DNA of 64,000 nt, from assembly GCF_900141755.1 (NCBI RefSeq), contig NZ_LT670844.1:2480001-2544000 (forward strand). The letters are read 5' to 3'. The notes beneath the pieces were generated by a model that worked only from the letters and a program-made list of their open reading frames with translations, was not told where the DNA came from and searched no databases. How positions within the stretch are numbered: position 1 is the stretch's first letter; every line of letters starts with the position of its first letter. A program made the position numbers and the translations under genes. This document shows, piece after piece, positions 1 through 10,000 of this stretch. The DNA comes from Bradyrhizobium lablabi. Its GTDB lineage: Bacteria; Pseudomonadota; Alphaproteobacteria; Rhizobiales; Xanthobacteraceae.

Positions 1-1
1 C

Positions 2-706
2 GGCATCGGATTCACCGTCACGTCCAGCCGCCCGACCATCGGCATGCGGTTTCTGATCGAGCCGCTAGCGATCACGCTGCCGGTCGGGGCTTTCAACGGC
101 AGCTGCATCGTCGATCCGCAACTGAACCCGATCGAGCAGCACCTGATCCCGCCGGCCGCGGTGCAGCGCAGTCTCGATATCATGAACCAATTCGGTGTCG
201 ATATCTGGCTGTTCACCAGCGACCTCTGGCTCACCCGGCATCCCGATGGCGATTACGTCCCGCATGAGAAGCGCGCGATCCGTGCCGATCCGACCATCGT
301 TGCGGATTTTGCGCCGTACCTTGAGACCGCCTGCAAGATCGTCGGCTCATCCGCCGATGCGGCGCTGCTGCAACGCTGCGAAGCCACGATGCAGCAGGCA
401 TTGGGGTCAGCGGCCACCGCCGTCCGCTCGCAAAGCTATTATCTCGACATCACGCCGCCGGGCTACGATAAGGGCACCTTTGTCGAGGCGATCGCGAAGC
501 GTCTCGGTATTTCGACCGATGCGGTCGCGACCATCGGCGACATGCAGAACGATCTCGCGATGTTTCGCAAGAGCGGCATGTCGATCGCGATGGGCAATGC
601 CACCGACGACGTCAAGAAGATAGCGACGCAGGTCACGACCTCCAATGAGGACGAAGGCTTTGCCGGGGCGATCGAGATGATCTTGAAGCGGAACGAGGCG
701 GGCTAG
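2..706 (+). CDS. HAD-IIB (Cof-type) sugar phosphatase-like hydrolase, 5' end cut by window edge
   Basis: The reading frame is open back to the first bases, so the gene starts upstream of the window and only the C-terminal ~234 residues are present. The conserved HAD motif IV is visible as TIGDMQNDLAMF, followed by SIAMGNATDDVK, the usual Cof-family signature in which the Asp pair binds Mg2+ and the Gly-Asn loop follows. The N-terminal DxDGT nucleophile motif lies outside the window. HAD-IIB enzymes dephosphorylate sugar phosphates or related metabolites in the cytoplasm. Proximity to trehalose/glycogen genes would suit a sugar phosphatase, but nothing visible fixes the substrate. A repeat-filled gap of ~360 bases separates it from the convergent GH15 gene, so it is probably not co-transcribed with the glucan genes. 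Confidence 0.8.
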   Translation, partial: GIGFTVTSSRPTIGMRFLIEPLAITLPVGAFNGSCIVDPQLNPIEQHLIPPAAVQRSLDIMNQFGVDIWLFTSDLWLTRHPDGDYVPHEKRAIRADPTIVADFAPYLETACKIVGSSADAALLQRCEATMQQALGSAATAVRSQSYYLDITPPGYDKGTFVEAIAKRLGISTDAVATIGDMQNDLAMFRKSGMSIAMGNATDDVKKIATQVTTSNEDEGFAGAIEMILKRNEAG

Positions 707-740
707 AGCGTGATGACTTTAGGTTGAGGCACAGCGGTGA

Positions 741-940
741 CTTCTCCCTCGCCCCGCTCTTGCGGGGAGAGGGTTGGGGTGAGGGGCTGTTTCCGCGAAT
801 GCTGAAGCACAACGCATGCGGAGAATCCCCCTCACCCGGATCGCTGCGCGACATAGCCGAAGCTTCGCTTCGGCGTCCTTCTTATCTAAGGACGGCCGCC
901 GAAGGCGGCCTATGCCTCTCCCCGCAAGCGGGGCGAGGTG
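741..940. repeat. Intergenic palindromic repeat pair
   Basis: Two inverted arms rich in CTCCCTCGCCCCGC / GCGGGGCGAGG enclose smaller hairpins (GAAGCTTCGCTTC, GGCCGCCGAAGGCGGCC). It lies between two convergent genes and fills most of the 358-base gap between them. Layout and composition match the intergenic mosaic elements common in bradyrhizobia. No gene is seen in the gap. Confidence 0.7.
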
Positions 941-1064
941 ATCGAACTTGCGCAGGCGACGATTCAACTCAAAATCATCATGCTCTAGTCGATTGCTCAT
1001 CGGGCGGCGCTTTGCGCCGACCCGTTGGCTTGGCCGGGACGACGTCTATTATTTGTCTGCGGAG

Positions 1065-2867
1065 CTAAGTCGCCCGCTGCATCACCCGCTTCTCCAGCGG
1101 CCGCCTCGCATCGCTGAGATTGTGGGCGGTATTGATCAGCGCGATATGGGTCAGCGCCTGCGGGAAATTGCCGGTCTGGCGGCCGACGCCGGGATCGTAT
1201 TCCTCCGCCAACAGGCCGAGATCGTTGGCGACCGCGACCACGCGGCCGAACAGCGCCTCCGCTTTGGCAGTCTCGCCGGCCAGCACATAGGCATCCGCCA
1301 GCCAGAGGCTGCAGGCGAGGAAGGCGCCTTCGATCGGCTGCTTCTCATCCGAGATTTCGCGAGGATCGTGCCGCAGCACGAATCCATCCCGCATCATATA
1401 TTTTTCGATGGCCCTGATCGTGCCGAGAACGCGCGGGTCGGAGGCGGGCAGAAAGCCGACGCAGGGCATCAAGAGGATGCTGGCATCGAGCAGATCCGAG
1501 CCGTAAGATTCGACGAACGCGTTCAACTTGGGATCAAATCCCTTCTCGCAGACATCGCGGCAGATGCTATCGCGCAATCCTCGCCAGCGATCGAGCGGCG
1601 CGTCGAAGCCGAATTTTTCGGCGCTCTTGATGCCGCGGTCGAACGCGACCCAGGTCATCACCTTCGACGAAACATAATGCTTGCCCGCGCCACGGCGCTC
1701 CCAGATACCGTGGTCGGGCTCGTCCCATACCTCCTCCAGATGCTGAAGTACCGCGAGTTCCAGGGCCCAGGTCTCTTCGTCGAGCTTCAGATTGGCCACG
1801 CGCGATTGGTGAAACGCGTCGATCAATTCGCCATAGACATCGAGCTGAAGCTGGGCATGGGCGGCATTGCCGACCCGAACCGGCCGCGCGCCTTCGTAAC
1901 CCAACAACCAGCCGGCCTCCCATTCCAACAGGCGCCGCTGACCCATGATGCCGTACATGATCTGCATGTTCGCCGGCCAGCCGGCGGCGGCGCGCAGCAG
2001 CCAATTGTGCCAGGCCGCGGCCTCCTCGGTATAGCCGGAGTTCATCAATGCCAGCAGCGTAAAGGTGGCGTCGCGCAGCCAGCAGAAGCGGTAATCCCAG
2101 TTACGGGCGCCGCCCAGCTTTTCCGGCAGCGATGTCGTTGGCGCAGCAACAATGCCGCCGGTCGGCCCATAGGTCAGGGCTTTCAGGGTGATCAGCGAAC
2201 GCTTCACGAGATCGCGGTGCTCGCCCTGATACGTGCAATGGCTGCTCCACTCGGTCCAGAAGTCCAACGTGTCCTGCAAGGCCCGGGCGGGATCGATCGG
2301 CTCCGGCAGCGGCAAATGCGAAGGCCCGTAGGTGAGCACGAAGGGAATGGTTTCGCCTTCGCGGACCTCGAAATTTGCCACCGTCGTCAAATCCTCGCCG
2401 CGGGTTTCGACCGGTGTTCGCAGCACGGTCATGTCCTGCCCGGCAATCGCCAGCAGCGCGCCGTCCTCGGTTCGCCTGACCCAGGGAATATCGACGCCGA
2501 AGTCGAACCGGATGACGAGCTGCATCTGCAGCCTCACCTTGCCCGCAACCCCGCGCACCAGCCGGACCACGTCGGAGGCCTTGCCGCGCGGCGGCATGAA
2601 ATCGATCAGCTCGATTGTCCCGTTTGCGGTCTCGAACCGCGTTTCGAGGATCAGCGTATTGTCCCAATAGCGGCGCGAGGATTTTTTCACCTCTTCCGCC
2701 GGCTCGATCAGCCAGCGGCCGTTGCGGTTCGTGCCGAGCAGCGCCGCAAAGCAGGCATCGGAATCGAACGCGGGCCAGCACAGCCAGTCGATCGATCCGT
2801 CGCGGCCGACCAAGGCCGCAGTTTCGCAATCGCCGATCAGGCCGTAGTCTTCGATCCTTGAGGGCAA
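1065..2867 (-). CDS. GH15 family glucoamylase / trehalase-like glycoside hydrolase
   Basis: A 600-residue protein with the bacterial GH15 layout: an N-terminal beta-sandwich beginning IEDYGLIGDCETAALVGRDG, then an (alpha/alpha)6 barrel with RNWDYRFCWLRDATF. GIWERRG carries the likely general-acid Glu and AEEYD the likely general-base Glu. Family members hydrolyse alpha-glucosidic bonds in glucans or, in actinobacterial and related homologues, trehalose. Which substrate applies here cannot be read from sequence. There is no signal peptide, so it is cytoplasmic. The start is TTG, because the frame reads TTG CCC TCA AGG with GGGGAAAG about six bases upstream. It follows malQ by 31 bases on the same strand and probably shares its transcript. 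Confidence 0.88.
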   Translation of the reverse strand: MPSRIEDYGLIGDCETAALVGRDGSIDWLCWPAFDSDACFAALLGTNRNGRWLIEPAEEVKKSSRRYWDNTLILETRFETANGTIELIDFMPPRGKASDVVRLVRGVAGKVRLQMQLVIRFDFGVDIPWVRRTEDGALLAIAGQDMTVLRTPVETRGEDLTTVANFEVREGETIPFVLTYGPSHLPLPEPIDPARALQDTLDFWTEWSSHCTYQGEHRDLVKRSLITLKALTYGPTGGIVAAPTTSLPEKLGGARNWDYRFCWLRDATFTLLALMNSGYTEEAAAWHNWLLRAAAGWPANMQIMYGIMGQRRLLEWEAGWLLGYEGARPVRVGNAAHAQLQLDVYGELIDAFHQSRVANLKLDEETWALELAVLQHLEEVWDEPDHGIWERRGAGKHYVSSKVMTWVAFDRGIKSAEKFGFDAPLDRWRGLRDSICRDVCEKGFDPKLNAFVESYGSDLLDASILLMPCVGFLPASDPRVLGTIRAIEKYMMRDGFVLRHDPREISDEKQPIEGAFLACSLWLADAYVLAGETAKAEALFGRVVAVANDLGLLAEEYDPGVGRQTGNFPQALTHIALINTAHNLSDARRPLEKRVMQRAT

Positions 2868-2898
2868 TATTCTTTCCCCCGCTGCAAGGCCTGAGGCG

Positions 2899-4854
2899 TC
2901 AGTTCGCCGCGCGTGTCCGTACCGCCGTCGCGGCCTTCAGCGCAGGAACGTCGATTGCCGCGGCGATTTCTTCGATCGCGACCGGCAGCCGCTGCCGCCA
3001 GTTCGGATGTTCGTTGACGGTGCCGGGAATATTGGGCTGGTCGATCACGCCCAACAGATCTTCCAGCGAGATCGCCAGCAGGCGGGACTTGGTCCGTGCC
3101 AGAAAGCTGACCACCGCATAGAGATCATGTTGGTGGATCGCGTGATGCCGCAGCAGCTCGCTCAGCATCCCCAGGGCATGCCAGCGCGCATCGTCGCTCT
3201 CGCCGGGATCGATCCCGAGCGAGCGTTTCAGCTTCAGATCGCTGAACGAGCGCCAGCCCGCATAGGTCGAGAGATCGTGGGTGTTGAAGGTGACCAGCGC
3301 GTTGGACAAATAATGGTCCATACCCCGAAACGCGCCATGGTCGTCGCGCTCGAACATCATCACCTGGTACGACCATATGCCCCAATCGGCCATCTGCTCG
3401 CGAAAGCCTTCCGGCACGGTGCCGAGGTCCTCGCCGATCACGACGCAGCGATGCGCCACGCTCTCCTGCGCGGTCACGGCCAACAGCGCCTCGAACGGCA
3501 TTTGCACATAGACGCCTTCTTTGGCGGCAAAGCCGTGCGGCACGAGATAGAGCCGCTTTAGTCCGAGCACGTGATCGAGCCGTATCGCGCCCGCATAGCG
3601 CATCGACGCCCGCAGCATCTCCCGAAACGGCCCGAACGCCTCCATTTCCAGGCCCGCGGCGTTAAAGCCGGCGAGGCCCCAATTCTGGCCCACGGTGTTC
3701 AGCGGATCGGGCGGCGCGCCGACGGCGAGATGGCGGGAAATCGCGCGCTGCTCGTTCCAGGCATCGAAGCCGTCCGATTGCACGCCGACGGCGACATCGA
3801 GGTAGAGACCGACCTTCATGCCAAGCCGACGGGCGAGATCGCGGCAGGCGCGCAACTGCCGGTCGGCGACCCATTGCACGAATTCGACGAATTCGACCTC
3901 GGCGGCATCCGGGCCCTCGCGCAGGCTGGCGCATTTGGCCGCGTCAGGCTGCTGCCATTCCGCGGGCCATTCCCACCACGGCTTGTTGAATTTATGCCGC
4001 AGCGCTTCAAAACAGGCGAACCGCGACAGCAACGCCCCGCGCTCGGCGCGAAACCTCATGAAATCGCGCTGGCGCCCGGTTGCCGGGTCAGCGCTGAATT
4101 TCTTGAAAGCCGATCGCAGCGCCCGCCATTTGAGCTCGGCAACACCGACATAGTCGACGATCTCGCCCGCTCTCAGCCGGGCGAGGCTGTCGCCAATTCC
4201 GGCCAGAGCGCCGGGCTCAAATTCGCTTATCTTTTCGACGTCGATATAGAGCGCGTTCAGAAACAGTCGGCTGTTCGGCGAATACGGGCTGCAATCACCG
4301 GGGCGGTCGTCGAACAGCGCGTGCAGCGGATTGAGCCCGACGCCGTCGGCGCCCAAATGCGCTGCCAGTTCGATCAGGGCTTCGAGGTCGGTGAAATCGC
4401 CCATTCCCCAATTGCGCGCCGAGCGGACGCCATAGAGCTGGACCGCCAGCATCCAGCAGCGGTCGAAATCGCCGCCGAACGCCCTTGGCGGCGCCACAAC
4501 CAACGGCGCTTCTTCGGTGAGCGCGGCGGCGTCCGTCAGGTGCAGGCGGTAGGAGCCGACCGGCAAATCGGCCGGCCAGGCGATGAGGCGGTCATGGGCC
4601 TCGCCCTCGGCGATAACCTTAAGACCGTCAACGATTTTCCACCGCAGCGGAAACGTGGCAGCCTTGACTCCGGTCCGCGAGGGCCGGCCGGACCGAACCG
4701 CCACCACGCCGTCGAGAAGCCGGTGCGGCAACGGGGCCGGCAGGCCATCGAGGATTATCTTCAGGGCGGCTTCGCCTGTCACATGCAGGTGACCCTGACC
4801 GTCCACAAATTCGGTCTGGATTCCCAGCTCTTTGGCTCTGGTGAAAAGGTCCAT
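2899..4854 (-). CDS. malQ: 4-alpha-glucanotransferase (amylomaltase), GH77
   Basis: A 651-residue GH77 enzyme that transfers alpha-1,4-glucan segments between maltodextrins, releasing glucose and re-lengthening short chains for phosphorylase or TreY. The three catalytic motifs are present: AIRLDHVLGLKRLYL (nucleophile Asp), VVIGEDLGTVPEGF (acid/base Glu) and FNTHDLSTYAGW (transition-state Asp). The ATG at MDLFTRAKELGI was chosen. A longer frame with 37 more N-terminal residues exists, but it runs through the divergent promoter region and has no family-like sequence. It is transcribed divergently from glgE across ~200 bases and is followed closely by the GH15 gene. Cytoplasmic. Its function complements GlgX and GlgB encoded on the other strand. 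Confidence 0.93.
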   Translation of the reverse strand: MDLFTRAKELGIQTEFVDGQGHLHVTGEAALKIILDGLPAPLPHRLLDGVVAVRSGRPSRTGVKAATFPLRWKIVDGLKVIAEGEAHDRLIAWPADLPVGSYRLHLTDAAALTEEAPLVVAPPRAFGGDFDRCWMLAVQLYGVRSARNWGMGDFTDLEALIELAAHLGADGVGLNPLHALFDDRPGDCSPYSPNSRLFLNALYIDVEKISEFEPGALAGIGDSLARLRAGEIVDYVGVAELKWRALRSAFKKFSADPATGRQRDFMRFRAERGALLSRFACFEALRHKFNKPWWEWPAEWQQPDAAKCASLREGPDAAEVEFVEFVQWVADRQLRACRDLARRLGMKVGLYLDVAVGVQSDGFDAWNEQRAISRHLAVGAPPDPLNTVGQNWGLAGFNAAGLEMEAFGPFREMLRASMRYAGAIRLDHVLGLKRLYLVPHGFAAKEGVYVQMPFEALLAVTAQESVAHRCVVIGEDLGTVPEGFREQMADWGIWSYQVMMFERDDHGAFRGMDHYLSNALVTFNTHDLSTYAGWRSFSDLKLKRSLGIDPGESDDARWHALGMLSELLRHHAIHQHDLYAVVSFLARTKSRLLAISLEDLLGVIDQPNIPGTVNEHPNWRQRLPVAIEEIAAAIDVPALKAATAVRTRAAN

Positions 4855-4929
4855 TAGGCACGCCGTTTGCACGCGACGGTTCGAGATGTCGCGAAATTCT
4901 CTAGATGCAGGAAGAGGATAGCCGTGCTT

Positions 4930-4962
4930 AACTCTCAGGCGTCCCCGGTGTTCCCCGGGAAC
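4930..4962. promoter_or_regulatory. Divergent GGAAC boxes, possible EcfG-type general-stress promoter for malQ
   Basis: The malQ/glgE intergenic region contains GTTCC-CCG-GGAAC, an inverted pair of GGAAC boxes at 4950-4962. On the minus strand GGAAC is followed after 16 bases by AGTT, one mismatch from the alphaproteobacterial EcfG consensus GGAAC-N16/17-CGTT; this points towards malQ. On the plus strand the matching -10 region is poor (GCTT at the expected place). Trehalose genes are often in the EcfG regulon, which makes this plausible, but it rests on a short motif. Confidence 0.35.
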
Positions 4963-5054
4963 CAATGCCCGGCGAACGGCTTTCTATATAGGTCCGGAGC
5001 GTCTCCTTTCCCGCAATCGAAACGGGACGTTTCTTCCATGTCAATGGCATCACC

Positions 5055-7010
5055 GTGAACAAAACAGCCCAGACTGTCGAAAGCGCCGCGGCCGGCGGCG
5101 CTTTCTATATTGAGGATATCTATCCGCTGGTGGACGGCGGCCGCTTTCCTGTCAAGCGTATCGCTGGCGAACGCGTCGAAGTTTGGGCGGATATCTATCG
5201 CGACGGGCACGATGTGATCCGCGCGGCGCTGCTCTGGCGTCGCGAGCGCGACGGGGAATGGCGCCGCGAGCCGATGACCCATCACACCGACGACCGCTGG
5301 AGCGGATCGTTCGTCCCCGATCATCCCGGCCGCCATGTCTATGCGATCGAGGCCTGGACCGATGAATTCGCCACCTGGCGGCACGCTTTCGAGCTCAAGC
5401 AAAAAGCCGGCGTCGATCTCGCCCTCGACGCGCTCGAAGGCGCGGGTATGCTGACCAAGGCGCAGGCCGGCGGCCCCGCCGCGGCCGCCATCATCCTGCG
5501 GCAATGCGAGGATTTTCTGCAGACCGGCGAGGCCGCGCCCCTGTTGACCGATGAGTTGCAGGACGCCATGGCCGAAAGCCAATTGCGGCCCGACCTGACA
5601 CGATCGCGGTTGTTTCCCTTGATGGCGGACCGGCCGCGGGCGCGCGCCGGCGCCTGGTACGAGATGGTGCCGCGCAGCCAGGGCGAGAGGCCGGACCAGC
5701 ACGGCACATTCAAGGATTGCATCGCGCGGCTACCCGATATCGCGGCGATGGGCTTTGACGTGGTTTATCTGACGCCGATCCACCCCATCGGCCGCACCAA
5801 CCGCAAGGGCCGCAACAACGCGGCGATTTCGGTCGAAGGCGATCCGGGAAATCCCTACGCCATCGGGTCAACCGAAGGCGGCCATGATACGGTGCATCCG
5901 GAATTGGGCACGCTGGAGGACTTCCGCGAATTCGTTTCGGCCTGCAAGCGGCTCGACATGGAAGTCGCGCTCGACTTCGCCGTGCAATGCTCGCCCGATC
6001 ATCCCTGGCTCAAGGACCATCCGCAATGGTTCAGGCGGCGGCCCGACGGCTCGATGCGCTATGCAGAGGATCCGCCCAAAAAACACGAGGACTTCGTCTA
6101 TCCCGATTTTTCGTCCGAAGATGCGCCCGCGCTGTGGAATGCCTTGCGCGAAATGGTGCTGTTCTGGATCGAACAGGGGGTCCATATTTTCCGGGTCACG
6201 GACCCCCATACCAAGCCGTTTCGGTTCTGGGAATGGCTGATCTGCGACGTTCAGCTCCGCCATCCCGAAACCATGTTCCTTGCCGGCAGCTTTGCCGGGC
6301 CGAAGCCGATGAAGGGGCTTGCCAAGCTTGGCTTCACGCAATCGGTGACCTACTTCACCTCGCGAACGCAGAAGTCGGAACTCGAGCAATATCTGAATGA
6401 GCTGACGGCCTATCCGGTGCGCGATTTTCTTCGCCCGAATTTCTTTGTCTCTACGCCCGACAACCTGGCTTACCATCTGCAGGGCGGCGAGCCCTGGATG
6501 TTCAAATCCCGCGCTGCCCTTGCCGCCACGCTGTCAGCGAGCTACGGCATCTATAACGGGTACGAACTGCTGGAGCACGATCCGCTCCCCGGCAAGGAGG
6601 AATATCTCGATTCGGAGATGTACGAGATCAAGGCGCGCGACTGGGACAAGCCCGGCAACATGAAGCCCTACATCCGCGATCTGAACCGCGCCCGGCGGGA
6701 AAACGCGGCGCTGCAACAAACCAGCAATCTGCGCTTTATCCGGATCGATGACGGGAATGTTATCGGCTTCGTCAAGGAATCGGTCAATCAGACCAATAGC
6801 GTCGTCGCGGCGATCGCCCTGTCGCGCGAGGCGCATGAGTTTTGGCTTCCACTCGGAGATATCCAGGTCGGCATGCAAGGCGATCGACGCAATGTCACCG
6901 CGGTCGAGAACGTGATCACCGGCGAACGCTACCCCCTTGAGTGGGGCGGCATCCGCCTGCGCATCGATCCGATGCACGATCCGGCCTTGCTGTTTCGCTG
7001 CCTGGCGTGA
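5055..7010 (+). CDS. glgE: GlgE-family maltosyltransferase homologue lacking catalytic residues (probable pseudoenzyme)
   Basis: Full-length (651 residues) and colinear with GlgE, which transfers maltose from maltose-1-phosphate to glycogen ends. The N-terminal beta-domain (FPVKRIAGERVEVWADIYRD) and GH13_3 barrel motifs (TPIHPIGRTNRKGRNNA, ALDFAVQCSPDHPWLKDHP, LAKLGFTQSVTYFT, YLDSEMYEIKARDWD) are well kept. The nucleophile motif, normally FRVDNPHTKP, reads FRVTDPHTKP (Thr382). The acid/base motif, normally FLAEAF, reads FLAGSF (Gly411). The two sites are 29 residues apart, the same spacing as Asp394/Glu423 in Streptomyces GlgE. The third Asp is kept (STPD, residue 469). The GTG start is the only start codon available after an upstream stop. 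It is the first gene of the six-gene operon, six bases before treS. Fold and family are certain; activity is doubtful. Confidence 0.9.
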   Translation: MNKTAQTVESAAAGGAFYIEDIYPLVDGGRFPVKRIAGERVEVWADIYRDGHDVIRAALLWRRERDGEWRREPMTHHTDDRWSGSFVPDHPGRHVYAIEAWTDEFATWRHAFELKQKAGVDLALDALEGAGMLTKAQAGGPAAAAIILRQCEDFLQTGEAAPLLTDELQDAMAESQLRPDLTRSRLFPLMADRPRARAGAWYEMVPRSQGERPDQHGTFKDCIARLPDIAAMGFDVVYLTPIHPIGRTNRKGRNNAAISVEGDPGNPYAIGSTEGGHDTVHPELGTLEDFREFVSACKRLDMEVALDFAVQCSPDHPWLKDHPQWFRRRPDGSMRYAEDPPKKHEDFVYPDFSSEDAPALWNALREMVLFWIEQGVHIFRVTDPHTKPFRFWEWLICDVQLRHPETMFLAGSFAGPKPMKGLAKLGFTQSVTYFTSRTQKSELEQYLNELTAYPVRDFLRPNFFVSTPDNLAYHLQGGEPWMFKSRAALAATLSASYGIYNGYELLEHDPLPGKEEYLDSEMYEIKARDWDKPGNMKPYIRDLNRARRENAALQQTSNLRFIRIDDGNVIGFVKESVNQTNSVVAAIALSREAHEFWLPLGDIQVGMQGDRRNVTAVENVITGERYPLEWGGIRLRIDPMHDPALLFRCLA

Positions 7011-7016
7011 GGCGCC

Positions 7017-10000
7017 ATGAAGCCATTATCATCCATCGACGCCACCGAGCTGCCGGTCACCGCGCTGGATGCCGACGAGCTTTGGTACAAGGATGCCATC
7101 ATCTATCAGCTTCACGTCAAGGCCTTTGCCGACAGCAACAATGACGGCATCGGCGATTTCGCAGGCCTGACCGAAAAGCTCGGCTATCTGCAGGACCTCG
7201 GCGTCACCGCGTTGTGGCTGTTGCCGTTCTACCCCTCACCCGGCCGCGATGACGGCTATGACATCGCCGACTACGGCTCCATCAATCCCGATTTCGGGAC
7301 CATGAAGGACTTTCGGCGCTTCATCACCGAGGCCAAGCGGCTGGGATTGCGGGTCATCACCGAACTCGTCGTCAACCATACGTCCGACCAGCACGACTGG
7401 TTCAAGCGCGCCCGCCGCAGCGACCCGAAGTCGAGCGCGCGCAACTGGTATGTGTGGAGCGACACCGACCAGAAATATCAGGGTACGCGGATCATCTTCA
7501 CCGATACCGAGAAGTCGAACTGGACCTGGGACTCGGAAGCCGGCCAATTCTACTGGCACCGCTTCTTCTCGCACCAGCCGGATCTGAATTTCGACAATCC
7601 GCGCGTCGTCAGCGCCATCGTCAAGGTGATGAAACGCTGGCTCGATGCCGGCGTCGACGGCTTCCGTCTCGATGCCATTCCCTATCTGTGCGAGCGCGAG
7701 GGCACCAGCAACGAGAACCTCCCCGAGACCCACGCCATCATCAAAAAGCTGCGCGCCGAACTCGACGCCTACGCCAAGGGCAAGTTGCTGCTGGCGGAAG
7801 CCAATCAATGGCCGGAGGATGTGCAGGAATATTTCGGCCAGGGTGATGAATGCCAAATGGCGTATCATTTCCCGCTGATGCCGCGGATCTACATGGCGAT
7901 CGCCCAGGAGGACCGCTTCCCGATCACCGACATCCTGCGCCAGACCCCGGATATCCCCTCCAGGTGCCAGTGGGCGCTGTTCTTGCGCAACCACGACGAA
8001 CTGACGCTGGAAATGGTCACGGACGTCGAGCGCGACTATCTGTGGTCGACCTACGCCAACGATCCCCGCGCCCGCATCAATGTCGGTATTCGCCGGCGCC
8101 TGGCGCCCTTGATGGACAATGACCGGCGCAAGATCGAATTGATGAACTCGCTGCTGTTGTCGTTTCCGGGCACGCCGATCATCTATTACGGCGACGAGAT
8201 CGGTATGGGCGACAACATCTATCTCGGCGACCGCAACGGCGTGCGCACGCCGATGCAGTGGACGCCGGACCGCAACGGCGGCTTCTCCCGCGCAGACCCC
8301 GCGCGGCTTTACGCGCCGACCATCATGGATCCGGTCTATGGCTATGAGGCGGTCAATGTCGAGGCGCAGTCGCGCAGCCTGTCTTCGCTCTTGAGCGCAA
8401 ACAAGAAGCTGATCGCGGTGCGCAAGTCGACGCTGGCGTTCGGCCGCGGCACCATGACCTTCATCCGCCCGGCCAATCGCTCGGTGCTGGCCTATGTCCG
8501 GCAGTATCAGGACGAAGTCATTCTCTGCGTCGCCAACCTGTCCCGTTCGGCGCAAGCGACTGAACTCGACCTTTCCGCCTGGAAGGATCGCATACCGCTG
8601 GAGATGCTTGGCCGCAGCCGCTTTCCGGCGATCGGCGAATTTCCCTATATGATCACGCTGGGGCCGTATGGCTACTACTGGTTCCAGCTCAAGGAGCGCG
8701 ACAAGTCCGAGCACGTGCAACCAACCGTGGTGCCGGAATTCGAGACCCTGGTGGTACCGCTCAATGCGACCTGGGTGTCGTTGGCCCGCACCCGCGGCGT
8801 GTTCGAACGCGACGTCCTGCCGGGGCATCTGGCGCGAACCCGCTGGTATCCGGAGCATTCGCCGAAGGCGATCCAGCCGACATTGACTTCGGCGATCCCG
8901 TTTTGCGATATCGGCGACAACCGGCCCTGGCTTGCGTTCTTTGAGGCGACCCAAAAGGGCGAGACGACGCGGTACGTATTGCCGATGCGGATCGAGTGGG
9001 TGCGCTTCGATCGCGAGCGCTATAACCCGCACGCATTTGCCGCCGTACGCCAGGGGGCGCGCGAAGGCACGTTGCTGGACGTTGCGACCGACCAGATATT
9101 CATGGCGCTGCTGCTGCGCAATCTCCGCGAAGCCCTGACCGTCGAGGAAAGCGGCCTGCGCCTTGAATTTCGGCCGACCGCCAAGCTTTCCGATGGGCCG
9201 ATCAAGACTCCCGAGCATATCCGCGCCGTCGAAGCCGAGCGACCCGACAGCACGGCGCTGGTGGACCATGATTATGTCGTGAAGGTATTTCGCAAACTCG
9301 AAGACGGCGCCAACCCCGAAATCGAGATGGGGCGGTTCTTTACCGAGGTCGCGGGCTTTGCCAACACACCGGCGCTGCTCGGCAGCGTCGAGCTGGTGGA
9401 AGGCAACCAGCGAAGCGCGATCGCGGCCGTTCATGCCTTCGTTCAAAACCAGGGCGACGGCTGGACCGTGACTTCGGCCTATCTCGATCGCTTCGTCGAC
9501 GAGCAGCGCCTGCTGGCGGCAAGCGAGCATGCGGGCGGAAGCGAGGAGCAGGTCCCCTATCTGCGTTACATGGCGCAGATTGGACGGCGCGTCGCCGAGA
9601 TGCACCTTGCGCTCGCGGCAAGCAACCAACTCGCCGATTTTGCGCCGGAACCGATCCGGCCTGACCTCGTTAGCGATTGGATCGAAGAAAGACTTGCCCG
9701 CGCCGAGCGGACCTTTGACGCATTGAAGCAAAAACGCGATACGATCAGAGAGGTCGATCGTCCGCTGGTCGATCAGGCCCTGGCGCAAGGCGCGGCCTTG
9801 CGCGACCGCCTCGGCGCGTTGCTGCCGTCGGATATCGAGGGCCTGAATATCCGTCACCATGGCGACCTCCATTTGGGACAGATACTGATCGTCAAGGACG
9901 ACGTCTTCATCGTCGATTTCGCCGGCGAGCCCGGCCGTACGCTGGAAGAGCGCCGGCGCAAGGCGCCCGCGGCGCGCGACGTCGCGGCCCTGATCCGGTC

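Noticed and set aside
948..2861. 637-codon plus-strand open frame
   Set aside because: It lies fully opposite the GH15 gene, which has complete family motifs; the frame is a by-product of high GC codon bias and shows no protein-like motifs.
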